The notes below the pieces were generated by a model. That model saw only the letters and a program-made list of their open reading frames with translations. It made no database searches and was not told the DNA's origin. A program made the position numbers and the translations under genes. Shown here piece by piece: positions 38,001 to 45,793 of a stretch of DNA of 64,000 bases. Position 1 is the first letter of the stretch; the number at the start of each line of letters is the position of its first letter. This DNA comes from JAOUJD01 sp963841815 (GTDB lineage: Bacteria > Pseudomonadota > Gammaproteobacteria > Burkholderiales > Burkholderiaceae_F): positions 62,001 through 126,000 of the forward strand of contig CAWJEE010000010.1 of assembly GCA_963841815.1 (NCBI GenBank), written 5' to 3'.

Positions 38001-38806
38001 TTCAGCAGCCTCCGGCGCGTCAGCACCAGCGCCACGTAGTAGCAGAACAGGCCGAAGCCCGCGAGCAGCAGGACGTCACGCGCCAGGTGCGCCGGCGCCC
38101 TGCCGAGCGCGAGGGGACGGACGAGGTCGACGGCCGCCGTCATCGGCAGCCAATGCGCGACCTCGCGCAACCACGGCGGCAACTGGGTCAACGGAAAGTA
38201 GACGCCCGACAGGAACACCAGCGGCATCACGACGACCGTGAAGTAGTTCGACAACAGGTCGTAGCTGCGCGCGACGGCGTTGACGATCAGCGCCATCGCG
38301 GAGAAGACCAGCGCGATGAAGAAGGCGGCCGGCAGCACCAGCAGCGACATCGGCTCGCGCGCGATGTCGAGCGCCCACATCATCACCAGGATGCAGAGCG
38401 CGGTGAACGTCGCCTTGCTCGCGGCCCAGAAGATCTCGCCCAGCAGCAGGTCGTCGACCGCGAGCGGCGTGTGCAGGATCGCGTCCCACGTCTTCTGCAC
38501 GTGCATCCGCGAGAAGGCGCCCCACAGCGACTCGAACTTCGCCGAGTAGATCACGCTCATCGCGATCGCGCCGCTGGCGAGGAACTGCAGGTAGCCGACG
38601 CCCTCGACCTCGGGCAGCAGGCTGCCGAGGCCGTAGCCGAACGCCACGATCGTCAGCAGCGGCTCGATCACGTTGGTCAGCAGTCGCTCGAGGAAGAGCT
38701 TGCGCCAGACAAGGAAATTGCGGCGCCACACGGGCACGAAGCGCGCGGACACCTGAGGCAGCGCCCAGCGCGAGGTACGGCCCGAAGCGGCCGGCACTGC
38801 GCTCAT
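37997..38806 (-). CDS. ABC-2 type transporter permease (NodJ-like)
   Basis: Membrane subunit of a second ABC-2 exporter, 269 residues. It has about six hydrophobic segments and the C-terminal pattern VVMPLVFLSGVYFPLTQLPPW. Its partner is the ATPase at 38961-39914. The start (MSAVPAASGRTSRW) overlaps the stop of a 53-codon repeat-encoded ORF (ATGA). Resembles NodJ, but no nod genes are here and the substrate is unknown. Confidence 0.9.
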   Translation of the reverse strand: MSAVPAASGRTSRWALPQVSARFVPVWRRNFLVWRKLFLERLLTNVIEPLLTIVAFGYGLGSLLPEVEGVGYLQFLASGAIAMSVIYSAKFESLWGAFSRMHVQKTWDAILHTPLAVDDLLLGEIFWAASKATFTALCILVMMWALDIAREPMSLLVLPAAFFIALVFSAMALIVNAVARSYDLLSNYFTVVVMPLVFLSGVYFPLTQLPPWLREVAHWLPMTAAVDLVRPLALGRAPAHLARDVLLLAGFGLFCYYVALVLTRRRLLK

Positions 38807-38964
38807 CGTGCCCCCTTGGCGCTGCGCGCCCTCCCCCCACGGGGGCTGAGGGCCGCGGCTCCAGGCCGACTTGCGTCGGCCTGGACGACCCGAAGAGCGG
38901 TCGCGTCTCGCGACCGCGCGGCCTGCAAGGCCGAGCGCCTTCGGAACGGCCGGGCGGCGCTCAT
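38803..38964 (-). repeat. Repeat element at the second ATPase/permease junction
   Basis: Related to 4763-4902. The ATPase stop (38963-38961) overlaps an ATG opening a 53-codon ORF (MSAARPFRRRS...RSAKGAR) whose stop overlaps the permease ATG. The first ten and last seven codons match the 25-codon ORF of the other copy, while the middle differs and is 84 bases longer. GC-rich inverted sequences lie inside. Confidence 0.8.
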
Positions 38965-39914
38965 GCCTCCTCCCGCATTTCGCGCCCCGTGAGCTTCAGG
39001 AACACGTCTTCCAGGTTGGCGGGCCGGTGCAGGTAGCGCAGGGAGGCCGTGCGCTCGAGCGACTGCAGCAGGCGCGCCGGTTCGGCCGCGTAGCAGAAGG
39101 CCGTCTCGCCGCTGACCTCCAGCCGATCGGCCAGTTGCCGCCCGTCGCGCTCCGCCCAGGCGAGCGCACCGTCGCCGTAGACCTCGATCACGTGCGGCTC
39201 GATGTGGGCGCGGATCAGGTCGCGCGGGCTGCCTTCGGCGATCTTGCGTCCGTGATCGATCACGGCGAGCCGCGTCGCCAGCCGCTCGGCCTCGTCCATG
39301 AAGTGCGTCGTCAGCAGGATCGTCTTGCGGCGGGCGAGGAGTTGCTTCAGCCGCTCCCAGATCACGTGCCGTGCCTGCGGGTCCAGCCCTGTTGTCGGCT
39401 CGTCCATGAAGATCAGGTCCGGGTCGTTCACGAGCGCGCGGGCGAGTGTCAGGCGGCGCTTCATGCCGCCCGAGAGTTCGCCGATGCGCGCATCCCTCTT
39501 GTGTGCGAGGTTCGCGAATTCGAGCAGTCCCGGAACGCGCGCAAGCACTTCCGTGTCCGCCAGCCCGAAGTAGCGGCCGTACACGACGAGGTTCTCGGTC
39601 ACCGTGAAGTCCGGATCGAGGTTGTCCATCTGCGGTACGACGCCGACGCGGATTCGCGCGCGACGGGCGTGGCGTGGCACCGGCTCGCCAACCAGCGTGA
39701 TCTCGCCGCCATCCGGCTCGGTGAGGCCGAGGCAACACCGCAAGGTCGTCGTCTTGCCGGCGCCGTTCGGGCCGAGCAGCGCATAGCAGGTGCCACGTCG
39801 AATCGAGAACGACAAGCCATCGACGACGGTCGCGCCGCCGTAGTCCTTGCGCAGCCCGTCGACGACGAGCACGTCATCGGCAATCGCGGAAGCAGGCGTC
39901 GACAGCGCGTTCAT
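38961..39914 (-). CDS. ABC transporter ATP-binding protein (NodI-like)
   Basis: ATPase partner of the ABC-2 permease at 37997-38806; 317 residues from ATG (MNALSTPASAIADD). It has Walker A GPNGAGKTT, signature LSGGMKRR, Walker B LIFMDEPTTGLDP and LTTHFMDEAERLA. The NodI-like C-terminus contains LRYLHRPANLEDVFLKLTG. A TTG at 39926 would add four residues. It begins 16 bases after the rplQ terminator. Confidence 0.93.
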   Translation of the reverse strand: MNALSTPASAIADDVLVVDGLRKDYGGATVVDGLSFSIRRGTCYALLGPNGAGKTTTLRCCLGLTEPDGGEITLVGEPVPRHARRARIRVGVVPQMDNLDPDFTVTENLVVYGRYFGLADTEVLARVPGLLEFANLAHKRDARIGELSGGMKRRLTLARALVNDPDLIFMDEPTTGLDPQARHVIWERLKQLLARRKTILLTTHFMDEAERLATRLAVIDHGRKIAEGSPRDLIRAHIEPHVIEVYGDGALAWAERDGRQLADRLEVSGETAFCYAAEPARLLQSLERTASLRYLHRPANLEDVFLKLTGREMREEA

Positions 39915-39930
39915 CCGGGGGACCAAAGCA

Positions 39931-39957
39931 AAAGGCCTGCCGAACCGGCAGGCCTTT
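39931..39957 (-). terminator. Terminator after rplQ
   Basis: Perfect 12-bp stem AAAGGCCTGCCG / CGGCAGGCCTTT with a 3-base loop, T-rich after it on the minus strand. It closes the alpha ribosomal operon just upstream of the ABC exporter genes. Confidence 0.88.
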
Positions 39958-39979
39958 GCAGTCTAGCGGGCGCCGACGT

Positions 39980-40375
39980 TCAGCTGGCGTCGTCGGCCGC
40001 CGGCGCGGCTTCCTGCTGCGGCCGGTCGACAAGTTCGACAAACGCCATCGGAGCGTTGTCGCCGACGCGGAAGCCCATCTTCAGGATCCGCGTGTAGCCG
40101 CCGTTGCGCGCCTTGTAGCGCGGGCCGATCTCGTTGAAGAGCTTGACCACGACTTCGCGATCGCGCAGGCGGTTGAACGCCAGGCGCTTGTTCGCGACTG
40201 TCGGCTCGCGGCCGAGCGTGATCAGGGGCTCGACGACGCGGCGCAGTTCCTTCGCCTTCGGCAGCGTGGTCTTGATGGCTTCGTGGCGCAGCAGCGAGTT
40301 GGCCATGTTGCGGAACATCGCCAGGCGATGGCTGCTGGTGCGGTTCAGTTTCCGCAATCCGTGTCCGTGACGCAT
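39980..40375 (-). CDS. rplQ: 50S ribosomal protein L17
   Basis: Large-subunit protein, 131 residues (E. coli 127). The N-terminus MRHGHGLRKLNRTSSHR and FRNMANSLLRHEAIKTTL are diagnostic. Last gene of the alpha cluster. It is separated from rpoA by an unusual 209-base gap that contains a terminator and a copy of the rpoA 3' end, so it may be partly uncoupled from rpoA. Confidence 0.97.
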   Translation of the reverse strand: MRHGHGLRKLNRTSSHRLAMFRNMANSLLRHEAIKTTLPKAKELRRVVEPLITLGREPTVANKRLAFNRLRDREVVVKLFNEIGPRYKARNGGYTRILKMGFRVGDNAPMAFVELVDRPQQEAAPAADDAS

Positions 40376-40440
40376 TCGTTCTTCCTTTCAGTCTTGGTTG
40401 CCGACTCTTCTATCCCACAGGGGGCGGTTCGGTCGTGGTG

Positions 40441-40469
40441 AAAAAGGCGGGCCGGAAGGCCGACCCGCC
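40441..40469 (-). terminator. Terminator or attenuator between rpoA and rplQ
   Basis: On the minus strand GGCGGGTC / GGCCCGCC pair around an 8-base loop (GGCCTTCC), followed by TTTTT (40445-40441). Placed about 115 bases past the rpoA stop and 65 bases before the rplQ ATG, inside what is normally one operon. Confidence 0.75.
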
Positions 40470-40476
40470 GATCTTT

Positions 40477-40509
40477 CTACTTCTCCATCCCGGCGGGCGG
40501 CCAGTTCTG
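40477..40509 (-). repeat. Second copy of the rpoA 3' end
   Basis: Minus-strand codons read QNWPPAGMEK-stop, repeating the RpoA C-terminus ENWPPAGMEK-stop at 40585 with a few base changes. It lies about 80 bases beyond the true stop and just before the terminator at 40441-40469. It looks like the remnant of a partial duplication. Confidence 0.8.
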
Positions 40510-40584
40510 GCTCCGGCCGGCGCTTCGCGCCTTGACGTCCATTTTGGGCGCTAGCCTCACCGAAACGGCCGCGGATGCCGTGTC

Positions 40585-41568
40585 TTACTTTTCCATGCCC
40601 GCGGGCGGCCAGTTTTCGAGCTTCATGCCGAGCGTAAGGCCGCGCGCAGCGAGGACTTCCTTGATCTCGTTGAGCGACTTGCGGCCCAGGTTCGGCGTCT
40701 TCAGCAGCTCGTTCTCGGTGCGCTGGATCAGGTCGCCGATGTAATAGATGTTTTCGGCCTTCAGGCAGTTGGCCGAGCGGACGGTGAGTTCGAGGTCGTC
40801 GACCGGGCGCAGCAGGATCGGATCGACCTGCGGCGAACGCGACGACGGCGCCGACGACGACTCCGCCATGCCTTCCAGGGCGCCGAACACCTGCAACTGG
40901 TCCATCAGGATGCGCGCCGACGAGCGGACCGCCTCCTCGGGCGTGATGGCGCCGTTGGTCTCGATCGTCATCACGAGCTTGTCGAGGTCGGTGCGCTGCT
41001 CGACCCGCGCGGCTTCGACCGCGTACGAAACGCGCCTGACCGGCGAGAACGAGGCGTCCATCACGATGCGGCCGATCGTCTTCGAGTGGTCGTCGCGGAA
41101 CGCGCGGACGTTGCCCGGCACATAGCCGCGGCCCTTCTCGACGCGCAACTGCATTTCGAGGCGGCCACCGCCCGACAGATGGGCGACGACGTGCTCGGGG
41201 TTGACGATCTCGACGTCGTGCGGCAACTCGATGTCGCCTGCGGTAACCACGCCCTCGCCTTCCTTGGCCAGGCGCAGCGTGACTTCATCGCGGTTGTGCA
41301 GCTTGAAGACGACGCCCTTGAGGTTCAGCAGTATGTCGACGACGTCCTCGCGCACACCATCGAGCGTCGAGTATTCGTGAACGACGCCGGTGATCTGGGC
41401 CTCGGTCGGGGCGTAGCCCACCATCGACGACAACAGGATCCGGCGCAGCGCGTTGCCGAGCGTGTGCCCGTAGCCGCGCTCGAACGGCTCCATCGTGACG
41501 ATGGCGGCATTCGGGCCGATCGCTTCGACTTCGATCGCCCGCGGTTTGAGCAGTGCAGTGCTTGTCAT
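40585..41568 (-). CDS. rpoA: RNA polymerase alpha subunit
   Basis: Assembles the polymerase core and contacts promoter UP elements and activators. The 327 residues have the N-terminal dimerisation domain (LEPFERGYGHTLGNALRRIL-type segment near residues 27-46). The C-terminal DNA-binding domain has LTVRSANCLKAENIYYIGDL and LGRKSLNEIKEVL. It lies in the order rpsD-rpoA-rplQ. Confidence 0.98.
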   Translation of the reverse strand: MTSTALLKPRAIEVEAIGPNAAIVTMEPFERGYGHTLGNALRRILLSSMVGYAPTEAQITGVVHEYSTLDGVREDVVDILLNLKGVVFKLHNRDEVTLRLAKEGEGVVTAGDIELPHDVEIVNPEHVVAHLSGGGRLEMQLRVEKGRGYVPGNVRAFRDDHSKTIGRIVMDASFSPVRRVSYAVEAARVEQRTDLDKLVMTIETNGAITPEEAVRSSARILMDQLQVFGALEGMAESSSAPSSRSPQVDPILLRPVDDLELTVRSANCLKAENIYYIGDLIQRTENELLKTPNLGRKSLNEIKEVLAARGLTLGMKLENWPPAGMEK

Positions 41569-41660
41569 TTCGTTCCCTTCAATACCCTCGGCTCGTTACG
41601 CCGATAAGGCTGATGGTTAGGGCTGGAAAAACTGAAAGTGGGCGCCCGAACCACTCCCGT

Positions 41661-41687
41661 CGCCGGACCCGCGCAGCGGGGCCGGCG
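41661..41687. other. Strong hairpin in the rpsD-rpoA spacer
   Basis: CGCCGG-a-CCCGC, loop gca, GCGGG-g-CCGGCG: an 11-pair stem with one mismatch in the 131-base gap between rpsD and rpoA. There is no T-run, so it is more likely an mRNA-processing or stability hairpin than a terminator. Confidence 0.6.
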
Positions 41688-41699
41688 TCCCCGAACTCG

Positions 41700-42323
41700 T
41701 TATCGCGAATACAGCTCGACGACGAGCGACTCGTTGACGTCCTGGGCGATCTCCTGGCGGTCCGGGGTGCCCTTGAACTTGCCTTCCAGCTTCTTCGGGT
41801 CGACTTCGACCCACGACGGGAACCCGGCCTGCTCGGCCAGCGAGAGCGCCTCCTGGATGCGACCCTGCTTCTTGGCCTTTTCGCGCACGGTGATCACGTC
41901 GCCGGCCTTGACCAGCATCGACGGGATTCCGGCGGTCTCGCCATTCAACGCGATCGCGCGATGGCCCACCAGCTGGCGCGCCTCGGCGCGCGTCGAGCCG
42001 AAGCCCATGCGGTACACGACATTGTCCAGGCGCGATTCCAGCAGCATCAGCAGGTGCTCGCCGGTGTTGCCCTTGCGGCGCGCGGCTTCCTGGTAGTACC
42101 GGCGGAACTGGCGCTCGAGGATGCCATACATGCGCTTCAGCTTCTGCTTCTCGCGCAACTGCGTGCCGTAGTCCGACTGCCGCGCACCCGAGATGCGGCC
42201 GTGCTGGCCGGGCTTGCTGTCCGCCTTGGCCTTCGAGTCGAAGGCGCGGCGCGAGCTCTTCAGGAAGAGATCGGTGCCCTCGCGGCGCGAGAGCTTGAGT
42301 TTGGGTCCTGTATAGCGTGCCAC
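41700..42323 (-). CDS. rpsD: 30S ribosomal protein S4
   Basis: Primary 16S rRNA binder that starts small-subunit assembly; in E. coli it also represses the alpha operon. The 207 residues include ARYTGPKLKLSRREGTDLFL and the S4 domain LESRLDNVVYRMGFGSTRAEARQLV. A 163-base, AT-richer gap separates it from rpsK; nothing was recognised there. Confidence 0.97.
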   Translation of the reverse strand: MARYTGPKLKLSRREGTDLFLKSSRRAFDSKAKADSKPGQHGRISGARQSDYGTQLREKQKLKRMYGILERQFRRYYQEAARRKGNTGEHLLMLLESRLDNVVYRMGFGSTRAEARQLVGHRAIALNGETAGIPSMLVKAGDVITVREKAKKQGRIQEALSLAEQAGFPSWVEVDPKKLEGKFKGTPDRQEIAQDVNESLVVELYSR

Positions 42324-42486
42324 GTGCTTTTCCTTTTCATCCTGCGGCTGGGCCGCATTAAGTCGGGGTCCTCGGACCGCGACGCTTTGGCAGTTGCCTG
42401 CCCTTGCCTTCGAAAAGTTCGACTGGCTTTGCCAGTGAACTTCTTCAAATCAGATCGGGCAAAAGTAGGTTTGCACTCTTGCCCGT

Positions 42487-42900
42487 TTAAACCCGGCGCT
42501 TCTTCGGCGGACGCACGCCGTTGTGCGGAACCGGCGTGATGTCCTGGATCGACAGCACGCGGATGCCGATTGCGTTCAGCGCGCGCACCGACGACTCGCG
42601 GCCGGGGCCCGGGCCGGTGATGCGCACTTCGACGTTCTTGACGCCGTGCTCCTGCGCGGCGCGTCCCGCCGTTTCAGCGGCCACCTGCGCGGCGAACGGG
42701 GTCGACTTGCGCGAGCCCTTGAAGCCGGCGCCGCCGGAACTCGCCCACGAGAGCGCGTTGCCCTGGCGGTCGGTGATCGTGATGATCGTGTTGTTGAACG
42801 ACGCGTGCACGTGCGCGATGGCGTCCGACACGACCTTCTTGACCTTCTTGCGCGCGCGCTGCTGCGCGGCGACCTGCTGCGGAGAAGGATTCTTCGCCAT
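42487..42900 (-). CDS. rpsK: 30S ribosomal protein S11
   Basis: Small-subunit platform protein near the mRNA exit site. The 137 residues have VHASFNNTIITITDRQGNAL and the C-terminal DITPVPHNGVRPPKKRRV. Slightly longer than E. coli (129) through a Lys/Gln-rich N-terminus. Three bases after rpsM. Confidence 0.97.
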   Translation of the reverse strand: MAKNPSPQQVAAQQRARKKVKKVVSDAIAHVHASFNNTIITITDRQGNALSWASSGGAGFKGSRKSTPFAAQVAAETAGRAAQEHGVKNVEVRITGPGPGRESSVRALNAIGIRVLSIQDITPVPHNGVRPPKKRRV

Positions 42901-42903
42901 GGA

Positions 42904-43275
42904 TTACGTTCCTTTCTTCAGCGACACGCCGGCCTTGCGCGGGCCCTTGCGCGTACGCGCATTCGTGCGCGTGCGCTGGCCGCGCACCGGCAGGCCGCGG
43001 CGATGCCGCACGCCGCGGTACGTGCCGAGGTCGATCAATCGCTTGATCGACAGCTGCGTTTCGCGGCGCAGGTCCCCTTCCACCGTGACGCGGGCCACTT
43101 CCTCGCGGATGCGCTCCACCTCGGCGTCGTTCAGTTCCTTGACTTTCTTGTCGAGGGGAACCGCGGCGGCCTCGAGGATCGCCCGCGCGCGAGCGCGGCC
43201 GATGCCGTAGATCGCCGTCAGGCCGATCTCCGCGTGCTGATGCGGCGGGATGTTGATACCAGCTATACGAGCCAT
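42904..43275 (-). CDS. rpsM: 30S ribosomal protein S13
   Basis: Head protein that contacts the P-site tRNA and the 50S subunit. The 123 residues start MARIAGINIPPHQHAEIGLT and have RRGLPVRGQRTRTNARTRKG near the C-terminus. In E. coli the rpsM leader is the S4 repression site of the alpha operon; here rpmJ ends only 20 bases upstream. Confidence 0.97.
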   Translation of the reverse strand: MARIAGINIPPHQHAEIGLTAIYGIGRARARAILEAAAVPLDKKVKELNDAEVERIREEVARVTVEGDLRRETQLSIKRLIDLGTYRGVRHRRGLPVRGQRTRTNARTRKGPRKAGVSLKKGT

Positions 43276-43295
43276 TCTGAGTCCTCGTTATCCGC

Positions 43296-43409
43296 TTAGC
43301 CCTGGCGCTGCTTGTGACGCGGATCCGTGCAGATCACGCGGACAACGCGCTTGCGCTTGATGACCTTGCACTTGCGGCACATCTTCTTGACGGAAGCCAT
43401 CACTTTCAT
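43296..43409 (-). CDS. rpmJ: 50S ribosomal protein L36, zinc-ribbon type
   Basis: Thirty-seven residues starting MKVMASVKKMCRKCKVIK. It keeps the zinc ligands Cys11, Cys14, Cys27 and His32 (C+ paralogue). It lies between infA and rpsM and is too short for most ORF finders. Confidence 0.95.
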   Translation of the reverse strand: MKVMASVKKMCRKCKVIKRKRVVRVICTDPRHKQRQG

Positions 43410-43427
43410 TTTGTTCTCCAATCCGCG

Positions 43428-43646
43428 CTATTTCGCGCGGAACACAATGCGCGCCCGCGACAGGTCGTAAGGCGTCAGTTCCACAGTCACCTTGTCACCC
43501 GGCAGGATCCGGATGTAGTGCATCCGCATCTTCCCGGAGATGTGTCCCAGCACCACGTGCCCGTTCTCCAGCTTCACCCGGAACGTGGCATTCGGGAGAT
43601 TCTCGAGAATCTCCCCTTGCATCTGGATTGCGTCGTCCTTCGCCAT
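43428..43646 (-). CDS. infA: Translation initiation factor IF-1
   Basis: OB-fold factor that blocks the A site during initiation. The 72 residues equal the E. coli length, with GEILENLPNATFRVKLENGH and MRMHYIRILPGDKVTVEL. The start is ATG at 43646, 8 bases after the secY stop. The upstream open frame is secY antisense-frame noise. Confidence 0.96.
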   Translation of the reverse strand: MAKDDAIQMQGEILENLPNATFRVKLENGHVVLGHISGKMRMHYIRILPGDKVTVELTPYDLSRARIVFRAK

Positions 43647-43654
43647 GTCCTCGA

Positions 43655-44989
43655 TCAGCGCGGCAACTGGCCGGGGCCGAAGCCCTTGAAATTCGCCTTC
43701 TTCAGCAGCGACTCGTACTGGTGCGTCATCAGGTACGCCTGCACCTGTGACATGAAGTCCATTGTCACGACGACGACGATCAGCAGCGACGTTCCGCCGA
43801 AGTAGAACGGCACCGAGTACCGCATGTTCAGGAACTCGGGCACCAGGCAGACGGACGTGATGTAGATCGCGCCTGCCAGGGTCAGCCGCATCAGGATGCG
43901 ATCGATGTAGCGGCCGGTCTGCTCGCCCGGCCGGATTCCCGGAACGAAGGCGCCGCTTTTCTTCAGGTTGTCCGCCGTCTCCTTGCTGTTGAACACGAGC
44001 GCCGTGTAGAAGAAGCAGAAGAAGATGATCAGGCCGGCGTACAGAACCATGTAGAGCGGCTGGCCGGGCGACAGCGCCGCGGCGAGGTCGCGGATCCAGC
44101 GCGTGGCGTCGCCCGTGGTGAACCAGCTCGCCAGCGTGGCCGGGAACAGGATCAGCGACGACGCGAAGATCGGCGGGATCACGCCGGACATGTTGAGCTT
44201 CAGCGGCAGGAACGAGCTCTGGCCGCCGTAGATCTTGTTTCCGACCTGGCGCTTGGCGTAGTTCACCGTGATCTTGCGCTGGCCGCGCTCGACGAACACG
44301 ACGAACGCCGTCACCAGGATGACCAGCGCGATGATGAAGATCGCCGCCAGCGGGGAGATGCCGCCGGTGCGCACCAGTTCGAACAGGCCGCCGATGGCGG
44401 TCGGCAGGCCGGCGACGATGCCGGCGAAGATCAGGATCGAGATCCCGTTGCCCAGCCCGCGCTCGGTGATCTGCTCGCCCAGCCACATCAGGAACATCGT
44501 GCCGGTGACCAGCGACACCACGCAGACGAAGCGGAACAGCAGGCCGGGATCGAGCACGAGGCCCTGCTGGGACTCGAGCGCCACGGAGATCCCGATCGCC
44601 TGGAAGACCGCGAGGCCCAGCGTGCCGTAGCGCGTGTACTGCGTGATCTTGCGGCGGCCGGACTCGCCTTCCTTGCGCAGTGCCTCGAGCGAGGGCATCA
44701 CGTAGGTCAGCATCTGCATGATGATCGACGCCGAGATGTACGGCATGATCCCCAGCGCGAACACGGAGAAGCGCGACAGCGCGCCGCCGGAGAACATGTT
44801 GAACAGCCCGAGGATCCCGCCCTGCTGGCTGTTGAACAGCTGCTTCAGCTGATCGGGGTCGATTCCCGGCACCGGGATGTGAGTCCCGACCCGGTAGACC
44901 ACGAGCGCCAGCACCAGAAACATCAGGCGCCGTTTGAGGTCGCCGTACTTTCCGGTCTTGCCGAGCGTGTTGGGAAGGCTGGTCGCCAC
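43655..44989 (-). CDS. secY: Protein translocase subunit SecY
   Basis: Ten-helix channel for Sec export and membrane insertion. The 444 residues match E. coli (443). The N-terminus LGDLKRRLMFLVLALVVYRV-like region precedes helix 1, and GIGISILIF-like GNGISILIFAGIVAGLP is seen in the middle. The C-terminal LMTHQYESLLKKANFKGFG is typical. Last gene of the spc group, followed by infA and rpmJ. Confidence 0.97.
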   Translation of the reverse strand: MATSLPNTLGKTGKYGDLKRRLMFLVLALVVYRVGTHIPVPGIDPDQLKQLFNSQQGGILGLFNMFSGGALSRFSVFALGIMPYISASIIMQMLTYVMPSLEALRKEGESGRRKITQYTRYGTLGLAVFQAIGISVALESQQGLVLDPGLLFRFVCVVSLVTGTMFLMWLGEQITERGLGNGISILIFAGIVAGLPTAIGGLFELVRTGGISPLAAIFIIALVILVTAFVVFVERGQRKITVNYAKRQVGNKIYGGQSSFLPLKLNMSGVIPPIFASSLILFPATLASWFTTGDATRWIRDLAAALSPGQPLYMVLYAGLIIFFCFFYTALVFNSKETADNLKKSGAFVPGIRPGEQTGRYIDRILMRLTLAGAIYITSVCLVPEFLNMRYSVPFYFGGTSLLIVVVVTMDFMSQVQAYLMTHQYESLLKKANFKGFGPGQLPR

Positions 44990-45020
44990 GCGGGTTCCTG
45001 GTTACGTCAGGTGGAGCCGA

Positions 45021-45578
45021 TCACTTCTTCTTCGAGGGAGCGCTGTCCGCGGCCGGCTTGTTCGCCGCCGCCTTGACCGCAGCCGCCTTGTCGGCAACGG
45101 CCTTCTTCGCCGCCGCCTTCTTCGCCGTGTCCGGTATCGCCGCCGGCTCGGCCACCGAGCCGCCCGCGGCCTCGATCGCCGCGCGTGCGCCCTTGGTCAC
45201 GCCGATGCCGCGCACGCTGACCTTGCGGGACAGTTCGCCCGACTTGATCACGCGCGCATCCAGCGCCAGGGCGGACACGACCCCGGCTTGCTTCAGCACC
45301 ATCAGGTCGATCTCGTCGATCGCCAGCCTCTGCAGGTCGGACAGGCGCACGACGTCGACGTAGCGCCGTGTCAGCGACGTGAAGCCGCGTTTCGGCAGGC
45401 GACGATGCAGCGGCATCTGGCCACCCTCGAAGCCGACCTTGTGGAAACCGCCGGCGCGGGACTTCTGGCCCTTGTGGCCGCGGCCCGCGGTCTTGCCCCA
45501 GCCGGAGCCGATGCCGCGACCCACGCGGTGGTTCGCGCTCTTGCTTCCGGCGGCGGGTTTGAGGTTGTTCAGGCGCAT
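45021..45578 (-). CDS. rplO: 50S ribosomal protein L15 with Ala/Lys-rich C-terminal extension
   Basis: Late-assembly large-subunit protein. From MRLNNLKPAAGSKSANHR it is 185 residues against 144 in E. coli. The core ends near residue 146 (GARAAIEAAGG). A tail of about 39 residues then repeats Ala-Lys words (KKAAAKKAVADKAAAVK) and ends SAPSKKK. The ATG at 45578 is preferred over an in-frame start at 45605 on family grounds. Confidence 0.95.
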   Translation of the reverse strand: MRLNNLKPAAGSKSANHRVGRGIGSGWGKTAGRGHKGQKSRAGGFHKVGFEGGQMPLHRRLPKRGFTSLTRRYVDVVRLSDLQRLAIDEIDLMVLKQAGVVSALALDARVIKSGELSRKVSVRGIGVTKGARAAIEAAGGSVAEPAAIPDTAKKAAAKKAVADKAAAVKAAANKPAADSAPSKKK

Positions 45579-45597
45579 GGTGTTGTCCTTGCGTGCG

Positions 45598-45777
45598 TCA
45601 CGCAACCTTCACGAGGTGCGCGACCGCGTTGATCATGCCGCGGACCGCCGGGGTGTCTTCCAGCTCGCGGGTCTGGTGCATGCGCTTCAGGCCGAGGCCC
45701 TTCACGGTGGCCTGATGCGCGGCCTTGGCCGAGATCGGGCTCTTCACCAGCGTCACTTTCAGCGTCTTGTTCGCCAT
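45598..45777 (-). CDS. rpmD: 50S ribosomal protein L30
   Basis: Fifty-nine residues from MANKTLKVTLVKSPISAK, the E. coli length. It has the L30 fold segment LGLKRMHQTRELEDTPAVRG. An in-frame TTG two codons upstream is not preferred. Confidence 0.96.
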   Translation of the reverse strand: MANKTLKVTLVKSPISAKAAHQATVKGLGLKRMHQTRELEDTPAVRGMINAVAHLVKVA

Positions 45778-45793
45778 TGCCAATCCCCGGGCA

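Noticed and set aside
39914..39926. TTG start for the NodI-like ATPase
   Set aside because: The ATG twelve bases later gives a normal N-terminus, and the TTG is crowded against the rplQ terminator.
42260..42448. A 62-codon ORF (starting TTG) in the rpsK-rpsD gap
   Set aside because: It overlaps the rpsD start in another frame, lacks a ribosome-binding site and resembles no family; probably chance.
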